Part shown: positions 1 to 7,733 of the stretch, piece by piece
Position numbering within the stretch: the first letter of the stretch is position 1
Layout of the letters: each line of letters starts with the position of its first letter
Source: PALSA-968 sp964387075
GTDB taxonomy: Bacteria; Bacteroidota; Bacteroidia; B-17B0; Aurantibacillaceae
Length of the DNA stretch: 64,000 nucleotides
Assembly: GCA_964387075.1 (NCBI GenBank)
Contig: CAYLVB010000003.1
Coordinates: 248,001 to 312,000 of the forward strand
Direction: 5' to 3'
The notes under the pieces: model-generated
Database searches by the model: none
What the model was told of the DNA's origin: nothing
The model's input: the letters and a program-made list of their open reading frames with translations, nothing else
Position numbers and translations under genes: made by a program

Positions 1-1538
1 TTCCTTTGTTGCTTGTCAACTCAGGGCAATTTTATTCGGTGGATCGGTGGATCCTGAAAAGAGGCGGCGTGCTGTCTAAATTCATCGCGCCATTTTACAA
101 GTGGGTAGGTGCCCTGAACGAGGCCGACATGCATCGGGCATATTTTCTGTCCTTCGTGTGTTACGCGATCATTAGTTTTGGCGCGCTCTTGCTGCATGTT
201 CAGGATATTTATTGGGTAGAAGGTCTCACCACCAAAAGCCTGTTGCTGAACTCCTACCTGTGCAAGCATTATAATTGGTTTCGTTTCATTGATCTTCACG
301 CCCCTTATTTACTATCCGTTCTCAGTATATCGGCAGGCGTGCTACAGAGCATCTTCCAGTTTTTGATGATCCCGCTGATGTTTTTTAGGATAGGTTCGCG
401 CTTTGTGTTTTTCTGGGGAATGTTGTTTTTCCTTATATCGCTGTTCTTTATCAATCTATCGTATCTACCCCCGATAGAAATATTGCTTTGGTTGCTGATC
501 TTAGGGCGTGTTGATTCTTCGCGCTCGCCCATTCGTGTGCTTTACGACGATCATTGTAATTTGTGCAAGCGCGCCATGCGCTTTTTAAAGTTCCTTAATT
601 TCAATGGGCGCATTGTGTTTTCAGCCATATCCACAAATAAAGAACTTGTATCTGAGAACAACCTAAGTGAAAAAGAAGTAAAGGCCTACATGGTAGGTTT
701 TAGGAACGGCAAGATCTATAAAGGGTACGACCTCTATTACCAAATATTTAAAATAAACCCTCTTTTCTGGCCCCTGTTGCCTGTTTTTCTGCTGGCCCTC
801 ATAACCAGGGTAGGCCATTTTGTATACAACTTCATTGCCGAGAGAAGGTATCGGCTTTTTGGCCAGTGCGAGCTTTCTTTTGGCGATGAGATCGCGGCGC
901 CCACGCCAATTCTTCAGGAACGATCCGCTCGTTTTTTTACTTCTTTCGTTTACTTTTATTACTCGCTCATGCTCTTGCTTTATCTCCTCATTCGGATGCC
1001 TCACGTACGCGAAGTGGTTCCGAAGCCCGCGTGGCTTGAGCAATACGGCCTTAAAACACTGATCTATTCCGGGTTCGACCTTCCGAATGTTTTTAATAAG
1101 ACGGATCTATCCATGGGAGATAATTGGGTGGAGATCTATCGCAAAGAAAACGATGGCTGGAAACTTGTGCCTCTTACCGGCGCGCACGGAGAGCGGCTTA
1201 ATTACAGGAATGCGGATCTTTTTAATCTAACGAACCATAATTCTGATAAATTGTATTTCGGCAACACGTTACAGGTAAGAAGGGGCTTGATACTTACCGA
1301 TGTGAATGAATTCATGCAGGAAAAAAGCCGGGGCTGGTACTTGTTACGCATGACCCTCAATTACGATCTACGCATGAACTCGCTGAATGAGCCACAAAAA
1401 TACATGGTACTCGTCTACAGGAACTCTACCAGCATTGTTTCTCACGGCCCGCCAACGCCGGGCAAATATGATAAGAGGCTCGTTTTTCATGCCGTTTATC
1501 TGTATGACGGGAAAACGATGGCCCAAACGTCATTTTAA
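1..1538 (+). CDS. HTTM / DUF393 (DCC-family) membrane protein, 5' truncated by window edge
   Basis: The reading frame is open to the window edge, so the true start lies upstream; the first in-window start-like codon (TTG at 6) is not credible. The visible N-terminal third is hydrophobic with several membrane segments, ending in a region rich in Leu/Ile/Phe around residues 95-165, which resembles the HTTM (vitamin K-dependent carboxylase-like) membrane domain. It is followed by a DUF393/DCC thiol-oxidoreductase-like domain opening YDDHCNLCKR, a CxxC pair at about residues 184 and 187 counted from base 6. Two more hydrophobic segments lie near 245-270 and 305-325, and the last 190 residues are soluble. 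Fusions of HTTM with DUF393 are known in Bacteroidota; substrate and function are unknown. A redox role for the CxxC is inference from the family. Ends 56 bp before the rsmH-like gene. Confidence 0.75.
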   Translation, partial: PLLLVNSGQFYSVDRWILKRGGVLSKFIAPFYKWVGALNEADMHRAYFLSFVCYAIISFGALLLHVQDIYWVEGLTTKSLLLNSYLCKHYNWFRFIDLHAPYLLSVLSISAGVLQSIFQFLMIPLMFFRIGSRFVFFWGMLFFLISLFFINLSYLPPIEILLWLLILGRVDSSRSPIRVLYDDHCNLCKRAMRFLKFLNFNGRIVFSAISTNKELVSENNLSEKEVKAYMVGFRNGKIYKGYDLYYQIFKINPLFWPLLPVFLLALITRVGHFVYNFIAERRYRLFGQCELSFGDEIAAPTPILQERSARFFTSFVYFYYSLMLLLYLLIRMPHVREVVPKPAWLEQYGLKTLIYSGFDLPNVFNKTDLSMGDNWVEIYRKENDGWKLVPLTGAHGERLNYRNADLFNLTNHNSDKLYFGNTLQVRRGLILTDVNEFMQEKSRGWYLLRMTLNYDLRMNSLNEPQKYMVLVYRNSTSIVSHGPPTPGKYDKRLVFHAVYLYDGKTMAQTSF

Positions 1539-1581
1539 TTGCTTCAGGCGGACCGCTGTAAGTGCGCTGTATTTAAAATGT

Positions 1582-1589
1582 TATTTTTG
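1582..1589 (+). promoter_or_regulatory. -7 promoter element of rsmH-like gene, leaderless spacing
   Basis: TATTTTTG matches the Bacteroidota -7 consensus TAnnTTTG. Only 5 nt separate it from the ATG at 1595, so transcription should begin at or within a base or two of the start codon. Confidence 0.55.
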
Positions 1590-1594
1590 CATCT

Positions 1595-2644
1595 ATGGAT
1601 GACGAGAAACCGAAACACACACGCCGTGTAAGATACAGGGGAACGCATCCAAAATCCTTTAAGGAAAAATATAAGGAGCTTGCTCCTGACCAATACCCGG
1701 AAGATATTGAGAAGGTGAAGCAACAGGGGCGCACGCCGGCCGGCATGCACCGCTCCATTTGTGTTAACGAAATACTTGAGATCCTGAAGATACAGCCGGG
1801 AGAAACGGGTCTCGACGCTACGCTGGGTTATGGAGGCCACAGTTTAGAAATGCTAAAGTGTTTGGGGGCGGGCGGACGTTTGTTTGCCATTGATGTAGAT
1901 CCTTTTGAGTTGCCCAAAACAAGAGACCGCTTAGGTGCTTTAGGTTATGATCCCGGGATGTTGATCATTCAAAAAATGAATTTCTCAGAAATAGATCAAA
2001 TTGCCGAACAGGCGGGCCCATTGAATTTTGTGTTGGCCGACCTGGGCGTTTCTTCTATGCAGATAGATGATCCGGAAAGGGGTTTTACGTTTAAGTTTGA
2101 AGGGCCGCTCGATCTGCGCTTAGACCCCGAAAAAGGAAGGTCGGCCGCCGCGTTGTTAAAAGCCGTTTCGCAGGAGGAATTGCAAGAATTGCTTTTAGAA
2201 AATGCGGATGAACCTCACGCTGCCGCAATAGCGGACGCCATTGCTTCGCGCATTGCAAAAAAATTACCGATAGAAACAACTACGCAGTTTAAAGAAACCA
2301 TTAAAGAAGCCCTGGGGTTTCTTCCAAAGAACACCATTAAGCAAGAGATCAAAAAATCATGCCAACGTTGTTTCCAGGCCTTGCGCATCGCGGTAAATGA
2401 TGAGTTTGGGGCCCTGGAGGACTTTCTTGAAAAGCTTCCTTATGCCCTCGCTCCCGGTGGCCGCGTTGCCATTCTTACCTTTCACTCGGGCGAAGACCGT
2501 CGCGTTAAAAAATCTTTTCAGCACTTGCTGCGCTTCGGGGCCTACAGCGACATTGCGCCCGAGCCTATTCGTGCGTCGCTGAAGGAATCCGGCTCCAATC
2601 CCCGCGCCCGCTCGGCTAAATTACGGTGGGCTATAAAAGCGTAA
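1595..2644 (+). CDS. RsmH-family 16S rRNA (cytosine1402-N4)-methyltransferase, divergent form
   Basis: 349 aa. It has the RsmH signatures: a glycine-rich SAM site (ATLGYGGHS), an acidic cofactor loop (AIDVDPFE), DLGVSSMQIDDPERGF, GPLDLRLDP, the FQALRIAVNDE motif and a C-terminal NPRARSAKLR. RsmH N4-methylates C1402 in the 30S decoding centre. It departs from canonical RsmH by a basic N-terminal extension of about 50 residues, HRSICVNEIL where the family usually reads HxPVLLxE, and HSGEDR in place of HSLEDR. The gene also stands outside a dcw (mraZ-mraW-ftsL-ftsI) cluster, so it is probably a paralogue rather than the housekeeping copy. The start ATG is supported by a -7 box ending 5 nt upstream. 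Its TAA is directly followed by the ATG of the next methyltransferase, suggesting co-transcription and coupled translation. Confidence 0.8.
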   Translation: MDDEKPKHTRRVRYRGTHPKSFKEKYKELAPDQYPEDIEKVKQQGRTPAGMHRSICVNEILEILKIQPGETGLDATLGYGGHSLEMLKCLGAGGRLFAIDVDPFELPKTRDRLGALGYDPGMLIIQKMNFSEIDQIAEQAGPLNFVLADLGVSSMQIDDPERGFTFKFEGPLDLRLDPEKGRSAAALLKAVSQEELQELLLENADEPHAAAIADAIASRIAKKLPIETTTQFKETIKEALGFLPKNTIKQEIKKSCQRCFQALRIAVNDEFGALEDFLEKLPYALAPGGRVAILTFHSGEDRRVKKSFQHLLRFGAYSDIAPEPIRASLKESGSNPRARSAKLRWAIKA

Positions 2645-3286
2645 ATGAACCCTCAGATGGATGAGAATAAGAATGCTGTAGAGATCTTTAACAGGCGCGC
2701 CGAGGGATATCGTGATAAGTTCATGAACGTGGATCTTTACGCGGATGGGTTCGATCTTTTCTTAAGTTCGCTTCCTCAACGCGCCGAGGTACTGGAATTA
2801 GCCTGCGGCCCCGGGAACATCACCAAATATCTTCTTGCAAAAAGGCCCGACCTGAAAATACTTGCTACTGATCTTGCCCCAAATATGTTAAAGATCGCGA
2901 AAGAAGAAAAACCGGGGGCAGAACTTCAACTACTTGACTGCCGCAATATCCTTTCGTTGAACAGAAAATTTCAAGGAATTCTTGCCGGGTTTTGTTTTCC
3001 CTATTTATCAGAGAACGAATGCGCGCAATTGATAAAGGATTCTTCACAATTACTTTACAAAGGTGGGGTGCTGTATATAAGTACCATGGAGGCTGATGAG
3101 CAAAATGCTTCAGGTATTAAGACCTCGAGCTATGGCGACAAGATGTACATGTATTATCATAGGGCTGACCCCCTGCTAAAAGAACTGGAAAATAATGGTT
3201 TCAGGCTTTTATCGCAGGATAGAAAAATCACTGTTTCTTCGAGCGGAGACAGGGTTACAGACCTTATTCTTATAGCAGGGAAATAG
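2645..3286 (+). CDS. class I SAM-dependent methyltransferase
   Basis: 213 aa with a Rossmann-type methyltransferase fold: motif I VLELACGPGNIT near residues 48-59, motif II acidic residue in ATDLAPNML near 72-80, and LLDCRNIL near 95-102. It belongs to the broad Methyltransf_11/25 group that methylates small molecules; the substrate cannot be told from sequence. The ATG at 2645 abuts the stop of the rsmH-like gene (TAAATG); an in-frame ATG at 2657 is an alternative. The pair probably forms a short operon. A 52-bp gap follows. Confidence 0.8.
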   Translation: MNPQMDENKNAVEIFNRRAEGYRDKFMNVDLYADGFDLFLSSLPQRAEVLELACGPGNITKYLLAKRPDLKILATDLAPNMLKIAKEEKPGAELQLLDCRNILSLNRKFQGILAGFCFPYLSENECAQLIKDSSQLLYKGGVLYISTMEADEQNASGIKTSSYGDKMYMYYHRADPLLKELENNGFRLLSQDRKITVSSSGDRVTDLILIAGK

Positions 3287-3311
3287 GTTTTTTGCTTTCC
3301 TGAAATCTTAT

Positions 3312-3319
3312 TACCTTTA
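3312..3319 (+). promoter_or_regulatory. probable -7 promoter element (TACCTTTA)
   Basis: One mismatch to TAnnTTTG, 19 nt before the ATG at 3339. It would give a leader of about a dozen nucleotides for the T9SS/PKD gene. Confidence 0.35.
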
Positions 3320-3338
3320 CTCTCCCAACAACAAAAAC

Positions 3339-4745
3339 ATGAAGAAACTTTATTTCGCCTTTTTTACATTGCTTTTCGGCGCAAGCCTTTCGGCGCAGAT
3401 CGCCGTTGTAAACGCCTTGGTGCCGCAATACATCCAGGGAAATTCCGGAACCAATAATAATCGCGTTCCTTTCTGGTTCTATGCAGAGCTTAGCGGCCTT
3501 ACCCCGGGCGCTACTTACCGCTTTTACAGCGCGGTTGATTCCATCGGCGCGGCCCCCACGTCTAATGGTGCCGGCAATCCATACTTGATCAACCAGGTTT
3601 CTAAAACCTTTCGGCGCAGCACCAACGCCTCTTTGATCGCTGTTTCCGGCCACGATTCACTGATTGCTGATAATACAGGTGGAGCAAAAGGTTGGTTTGG
3701 CGTTGAGCCCAGCGGAAACGGCCGCTTTACTCCCGGAAAAATAGTTTTTCCAAAACTGGTCTTAAATAACGGGGCGGGCGGAACAGCCGTTGCAAATCGT
3801 GTAGACCTAAGCACCTATACGGTTTCTGTTTTAAACTTCGGAACCACTTCGGGTAGCCCCCTGCAGGGCTCGGCTCTTTACGACAGCGCCATTGTGGGTA
3901 TGGTGGCTCCAAAAAGTTTTGCCGCATTATATGATAATACAAATTACACCGGAAGGCCTGTGGCTTTTGCTGTGGTAGAAGATGACGCGATGTACCTGAG
4001 ATCGGTTGCGGCCGTGGCTAATTTTTACCAAAACCTGGTAGACAGCATGCCCCAACGTTGGGGAACCATCATTCCAAACGCCAATGCAAACGGGATACAG
4101 GGATTGCAGTACTTTGATTTTACTACCGCAGCACCAATGAGCTCTCCGCAATACAGCGATCTTAATGGTAATTGGTGTTCGGGAGCCGTAACCGTGAACC
4201 CTGCCAACGGCACCGCCGGGCTGTATTTAAACTCCAATTTTTCGCTTATGGGAACTATAGCTGGCCCCGATACACTTAATGCAGGTTCGGGAGGTTCCTT
4301 CACCGTAACAACCAACGGAAGCAGCCCAACCTTTATTTGGGATTTTGGCGATGGCACACCTACCGGCAGCGGTGTCAATCCAAGTCATACTTATACGGCT
4401 ACCGGAAATTATACCGTAACCGTAACCATTCAAACACCAAACTGTGGGATCGCTTATACGCACACCGTGGAGGTCATTCCGGGCTCTACCGGCATTAAAA
4501 ACTTTACCGACATCCTGTTTTCTATTTCGCCAAACCCTAACACGGGAGCTTTTGCAATAAACTCCCTGGTGGCGGGCGAAAAGACCGTTTGTGTTTTGAA
4601 TGCGTTAGGACAGACTGTGTTGAACATCACTACTACCGAAAATTTCTTCCGTTTAGACCTCGGTTCTATGCCGCGCGGCATGTACTGGGTGCGGCTGAAT
4701 GATACAAAAGGAAATTCTTCCGCGCAGAAAGTTCTCATTCGCTAA
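3339..4745 (+). CDS. secreted PKD-domain protein with T9SS type A sorting domain
   Basis: 468 aa. A Sec signal peptide ends near residue 20 (FGASLSAQ). The central 300 residues are secreted-type sequence rich in Gly, Ala, Asn and Thr with no recognised catalytic motif. A PKD domain at about 315-380 shows the hallmark WDFGDGTPTGSG and HTYTATGNYTVTVT. The last 80 residues are a Por secretion C-terminal domain: FSISPNPNTGAF, VLNALGQTV, MPRGMYWVRL and a terminal QKVLIR. The protein is therefore predicted to be exported by the type IX system and cleaved or anchored at the surface. The N-terminal function is unknown; PKD domains usually mediate protein or carbohydrate contacts. The downstream hydrolase gene starts at the base after its stop. 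Confidence 0.85.
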   Translation: MKKLYFAFFTLLFGASLSAQIAVVNALVPQYIQGNSGTNNNRVPFWFYAELSGLTPGATYRFYSAVDSIGAAPTSNGAGNPYLINQVSKTFRRSTNASLIAVSGHDSLIADNTGGAKGWFGVEPSGNGRFTPGKIVFPKLVLNNGAGGTAVANRVDLSTYTVSVLNFGTTSGSPLQGSALYDSAIVGMVAPKSFAALYDNTNYTGRPVAFAVVEDDAMYLRSVAAVANFYQNLVDSMPQRWGTIIPNANANGIQGLQYFDFTTAAPMSSPQYSDLNGNWCSGAVTVNPANGTAGLYLNSNFSLMGTIAGPDTLNAGSGGSFTVTTNGSSPTFIWDFGDGTPTGSGVNPSHTYTATGNYTVTVTIQTPNCGIAYTHTVEVIPGSTGIKNFTDILFSISPNPNTGAFAINSLVAGEKTVCVLNALGQTVLNITTTENFFRLDLGSMPRGMYWVRLNDTKGNSSAQKVLIR

Positions 4746-5660
4746 ATGCAGTCGGCTTCGTATGTTTTTTTAGTACGGCCGGCTAATTTCGCTTTTAACG
4801 AGGAAACAGCTGCAACAAATTCTTTCCAGGGCAAGCCGGGGAACGCCTCCGGCCTGCAGGTAAAGGCGCTGGCTGAATTCGATGAATTTGCGGCTGCCTT
4901 AAAAAAAGTCGGTATAAACGTTATTGTATTTGAGGATACAGCTTCGCCCGTTAAACCGGATGCGGTATTCCCCAATAACTGGATAAGTCTGCACGAGGAC
5001 GGAACACTGGTTCTTTACCCCATGTGTACACCCAACCGACGCGCCGAGCGCAGGGCAGATATTGTTGAAGAACTAAAAAAGAGATTTAAAGTAACCGGCG
5101 TGGTTGATCTCACTGTTTTTGAAAAAGAGAATCGGTTTTTAGAAGGGACCGGAAGTGTGGTCTTCGATCATTTGAACAAGATCGCGTATGCCTGCCTTTC
5201 TTCCCGCACCGATAAGGAGCTGTTCTTAGAAGCTTGTTCGGCGCTTAAATATCAGCCCTTTCGTTTTTGGGCGTTCGACAAGAGCGGGCAGGCCGTCTAT
5301 CATACCAATGTAATGATGTGCATTTGTGAAAAGTTTGCCGTGGTTTGTACAGAAAGTATTTCCAATGAAAAAGAAAGGACGGCTTTGATCCGATCACTTG
5401 AGGGTACGGGTAGAGAGGTTGTTGAAATAAGCATTTCACAAATGAATCGTTTTGCCGGCAATATGCTTGGCTTAAAAAATGTCGCGGGCGAAAGCGTTCT
5501 GGTTATGTCGCAAAGCGCTCATGGATCGCTGAGTGAGCTCCAGAAAGAAACGATCAGAAAATACGCGCGCCTCCTTCCGCTGGCCATTCCAACCATTGAA
5601 AGCGTTGGTGGCGGCAGCGCCAGATGCATGATAGCCGAAATATTTGTACCTTGCCTGTAA
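4746..5660 (+). CDS. ctlX: CtlX-type citrulline hydrolase (guanidino-group modifying enzyme superfamily)
   Basis: 304 aa, the expected length for the arginine deiminase-related CtlX/citrulline ureidase group. Superfamily motifs are in order: PDAVFPNNW (about 75-83), FLEGTGSVV (about 129-137), a catalytic His in YHTNVMM (about 183) and the nucleophile Cys294 in GGGSARCM. These enzymes use a Cys-His-Asp/Glu set to hydrolyse the ureido or guanidino carbon; assignment to citrulline rather than dimethylarginine is by family resemblance only. The start ATG abuts the stop of the T9SS gene, and the next gene starts at its own stop. An ornithine aminotransferase often accompanies ctlX in Bacteroidota; none is seen here. 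Confidence 0.75.
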   Translation: MQSASYVFLVRPANFAFNEETAATNSFQGKPGNASGLQVKALAEFDEFAAALKKVGINVIVFEDTASPVKPDAVFPNNWISLHEDGTLVLYPMCTPNRRAERRADIVEELKKRFKVTGVVDLTVFEKENRFLEGTGSVVFDHLNKIAYACLSSRTDKELFLEACSALKYQPFRFWAFDKSGQAVYHTNVMMCICEKFAVVCTESISNEKERTALIRSLEGTGREVVEISISQMNRFAGNMLGLKNVAGESVLVMSQSAHGSLSELQKETIRKYARLLPLAIPTIESVGGGSARCMIAEIFVPCL

Positions 5661-6785
5661 ATGGTGGGACAAAAAAGCAATCTTAAGAACAGCGCGCTAT
5701 CCATTGGTTATTTCCCCGGGCTTGATATGCTTCGTTTTCTTTGTGCCGCCGGCGTGATCTTTCACCACGCTCCACAAATGATGCAGGAGCGTGGCCTGAT
5801 CGCCGCCTTTCCTCCTTCACAACAATTCAGCGGATCCTTTTTTGTTGATGTTTTCTTTGTCATCAGCGGTTTTTTGATCGGCGCCATCCTGATGAAGGAA
5901 ACGGAAGCCGGTACCTATAACCTTAAGAACTTCTTTATGCGACGCATCATCCGCATTTGGCCGCTTTATTTTTTGATCGTCCTTTTGCTGGTGGTCATTG
6001 TGCCCGTTGTCAAACATTTCCCGGGAGACATAATTAAAACGAACGCGCAATACGCTTTTGGGTTTGCAGTAAATTTTCAATTGCTTTTTAGCAAGGCGGT
6101 CAATACATATGCGGTATTATGGTCCGTTTGCATTGAAGAACATATTTACCTTTTATTGCCCCTGCTGTTATTTTTGTTTCGAAATAATTTTAAGTGGTTA
6201 TCAGTATTTATGATAGCGCTCGGGCTCGTTTCGTGGTTTTATTTTGGCTCGTTGCATGAAAAAGGGGGTGCCTCGCCCTATTACAACAGTCTTTGTTATT
6301 TTTATTTTTTTGGAACAGGCACATTGCTTGCGTGTTTTAAAAATTTCTTTGACGCCGACAGGATAAAAATTATTTTCAGTGTGCCGGCCCAGCTTGTAGT
6401 ATTTGCTTTATTGTTCGCATACGTATATGCGTACTTTCCACCCTCTCTCTATCAAATGGGGCCCTGGCTGCTTATCAGCAATTTGCTGAGTGCATACCTG
6501 GTTCTGGTGGCTACAAGAAAAGAGTGTGTTTTTGCGCTTAAACCTAATATTTCGCGGTATTTTGGAAATATCTCTTACGGCCTTTATCTCGTGCACATTA
6601 CTTCGATCAATATTTTTATCAATCTATTTTTAAAGAACGCGCACCCGGAGGGTTTCCAGCAAAACTGGATGATCCCTCTAGGGTTTACCCTTTTTTCTAT
6701 GGCTATTGCAAGCCTTCTTTATTACCTGTACGAGCGGCCCATCTTAAAGCTGAAGAAAAAATACACTTCGGTGTCCAATAAATAA
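5661..6785 (+). CDS. acyltransferase family 3 membrane protein (OafA/ExoZ-like)
   Basis: 374 aa with about ten hydrophobic segments. N-terminal motifs are typical of acyltransferase-3: LDMLRFLCAAGVIFHH (the family catalytic His region), FFVDVFFVISGFLIG, and RRIIRIWPLYFL. SVCIEEHIYLLLPL is the conserved WSLxxExxFY-like loop. The C-terminus reads ISYGLYLVHI and ends YERPILKLKKK. Members O-acetylate cell-surface polysaccharides, peptidoglycan or lipids; the acceptor is unknown. The ATG at 5661 directly follows the stop of ctlX, so the genes are probably co-transcribed. A 123-bp gap with a promoter for the next gene follows. Confidence 0.85.
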   Translation: MVGQKSNLKNSALSIGYFPGLDMLRFLCAAGVIFHHAPQMMQERGLIAAFPPSQQFSGSFFVDVFFVISGFLIGAILMKETEAGTYNLKNFFMRRIIRIWPLYFLIVLLLVVIVPVVKHFPGDIIKTNAQYAFGFAVNFQLLFSKAVNTYAVLWSVCIEEHIYLLLPLLLFLFRNNFKWLSVFMIALGLVSWFYFGSLHEKGGASPYYNSLCYFYFFGTGTLLACFKNFFDADRIKIIFSVPAQLVVFALLFAYVYAYFPPSLYQMGPWLLISNLLSAYLVLVATRKECVFALKPNISRYFGNISYGLYLVHITSINIFINLFLKNAHPEGFQQNWMIPLGFTLFSMAIASLLYYLYERPILKLKKKYTSVSNK

Positions 6786-6887
6786 CCCTTCTTGTTTTGG
6801 CGCTATGGGCTCATATATGCAAAATTGGGCTTAAAGCCACAAATAGGTCCTTTCGGCTTATTTGTGTTGTTTATCGCATCATTACTC

Positions 6888-6895
6888 TATCTTTG
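6888..6895 (+). promoter_or_regulatory. -7 promoter element (TATCTTTG) with upstream TTG
   Basis: Matches TAnnTTTG, with a TTG at 6867-6869 spaced 18 nt upstream as a -33 element. It lies 13 nt before the ATG at 6909. Confidence 0.55.
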
Positions 6896-6908
6896 ACGCC
6901 TATAAAAC

Positions 6909-7283
6909 ATGAAAGAGTTTAAAAAATACTATTTGCTCGAAGCTACTCCCGAAGAAGTGTACGTCGCGCTTACGAATCCGCTAGCCATTAAGCTTTGGAC
7001 CAACGAAGAGGCCGATATGAGCACTGTGCCCGGGAGCGAATTCTCAATTATGGGCGATAGTATCGCGGGAAAGAACATCGAGTTCATTGAAAATAAAAAA
7101 ATTGTACAGCAATGGTATTTTGGTGACCAGGAAAAGGAATCTATTGTTACCATTAAGATACACCCGCACGCTGAAGGAAGTTCAATAGAATTGCGGCACA
7201 CCAATATTCCGGATGAGGCCTATGAAGATATCGTTGAGGGCTGGAACGGCGCCTATTTCGGGAATTTACAGGAATATTTTTAG
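6909..7283 (+). CDS. START-like / SRPBCC domain protein
   Basis: 124 aa, a single AHSA1/START-like domain. The N-terminus (FKKYYLLEATPEEVYVALTNP) and the IVQQWYFGD and SSIELRHTNIPDE strands fit the helix-grip fold with a hydrophobic cavity. Proteins of this size in Bacteroidota are annotated START-like or SRPBCC; the ligand is unknown. The gene has its own promoter and is followed 3 bp later by the GreA-like gene, so the two probably share an mRNA. Confidence 0.75.
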   Translation: MKEFKKYYLLEATPEEVYVALTNPLAIKLWTNEEADMSTVPGSEFSIMGDSIAGKNIEFIENKKIVQQWYFGDQEKESIVTIKIHPHAEGSSIELRHTNIPDEAYEDIVEGWNGAYFGNLQEYF

Positions 7284-7286
7284 CGC

Positions 7287-7733
7287 ATGACCTTCAAGGA
7301 AAAAGTATACGCGCATTGCCAGTCTTTGCTTGAGGATAAAATAAATTCGCTGCAAAAGATACTGACAGAGCTGGAAGAGTGCTCGCAGAACGACAGTAAA
7401 AGTTCGGCCGGTGATAAGCACGAGACCGCCCGCGCCATGATGCAGCTGGAACAGGAAAAGATAAGTACGCAATTGAAAGAATTAATTTCTCAAAAAGCTG
7501 AATTGGAAAAGCTTGCGTCGATCTCGTGCGACGAAATAAAAAAAGGAAGTCTCGTGAACACAAACCGCGGATACTTGTTTTTTTCTATCCCCCTGGGTAA
7601 AATAAATGTTGAGAGAACGCACGTCATGGTCCTTTCACCAGGCTCGCCCATTGGTTTGAAATTATCCGGGCTTAAAGAGGGCGATTCGGCTGAGCTAAAC
7701 AGCGTACCCTACCGGGTGGAAAAAATTGCATGA
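7287..7733 (+). CDS. GreA/GreB C-terminal-like protein (often misnamed 3-oxoacyl-ACP synthase)
   Basis: 148 aa. The first 75 residues are a charged, coiled-coil-like helical segment containing GDKHETARAMMQLEQE, which resembles the end of the Gre antiparallel coiled coil. The second half is a small beta domain with SIPLGKI, LSPGSPIGLKLSGLKEGD and PYRVEKI, like the FKBP-like C-terminal domain of transcription elongation factor GreA, where SPxGxALxGKxxGD is conserved. The acidic tip residues used by GreA for transcript cleavage are not evident, so anti-backtracking activity is doubtful; an RNA-polymerase secondary-channel ligand is inference. Databases frequently label this family 3-oxoacyl-ACP synthase, which nothing here supports. 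It overlaps the next gene by 4 nt. Confidence 0.7.
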   Translation: MTFKEKVYAHCQSLLEDKINSLQKILTELEECSQNDSKSSAGDKHETARAMMQLEQEKISTQLKELISQKAELEKLASISCDEIKKGSLVNTNRGYLFFSIPLGKINVERTHVMVLSPGSPIGLKLSGLKEGDSAELNSVPYRVEKIA

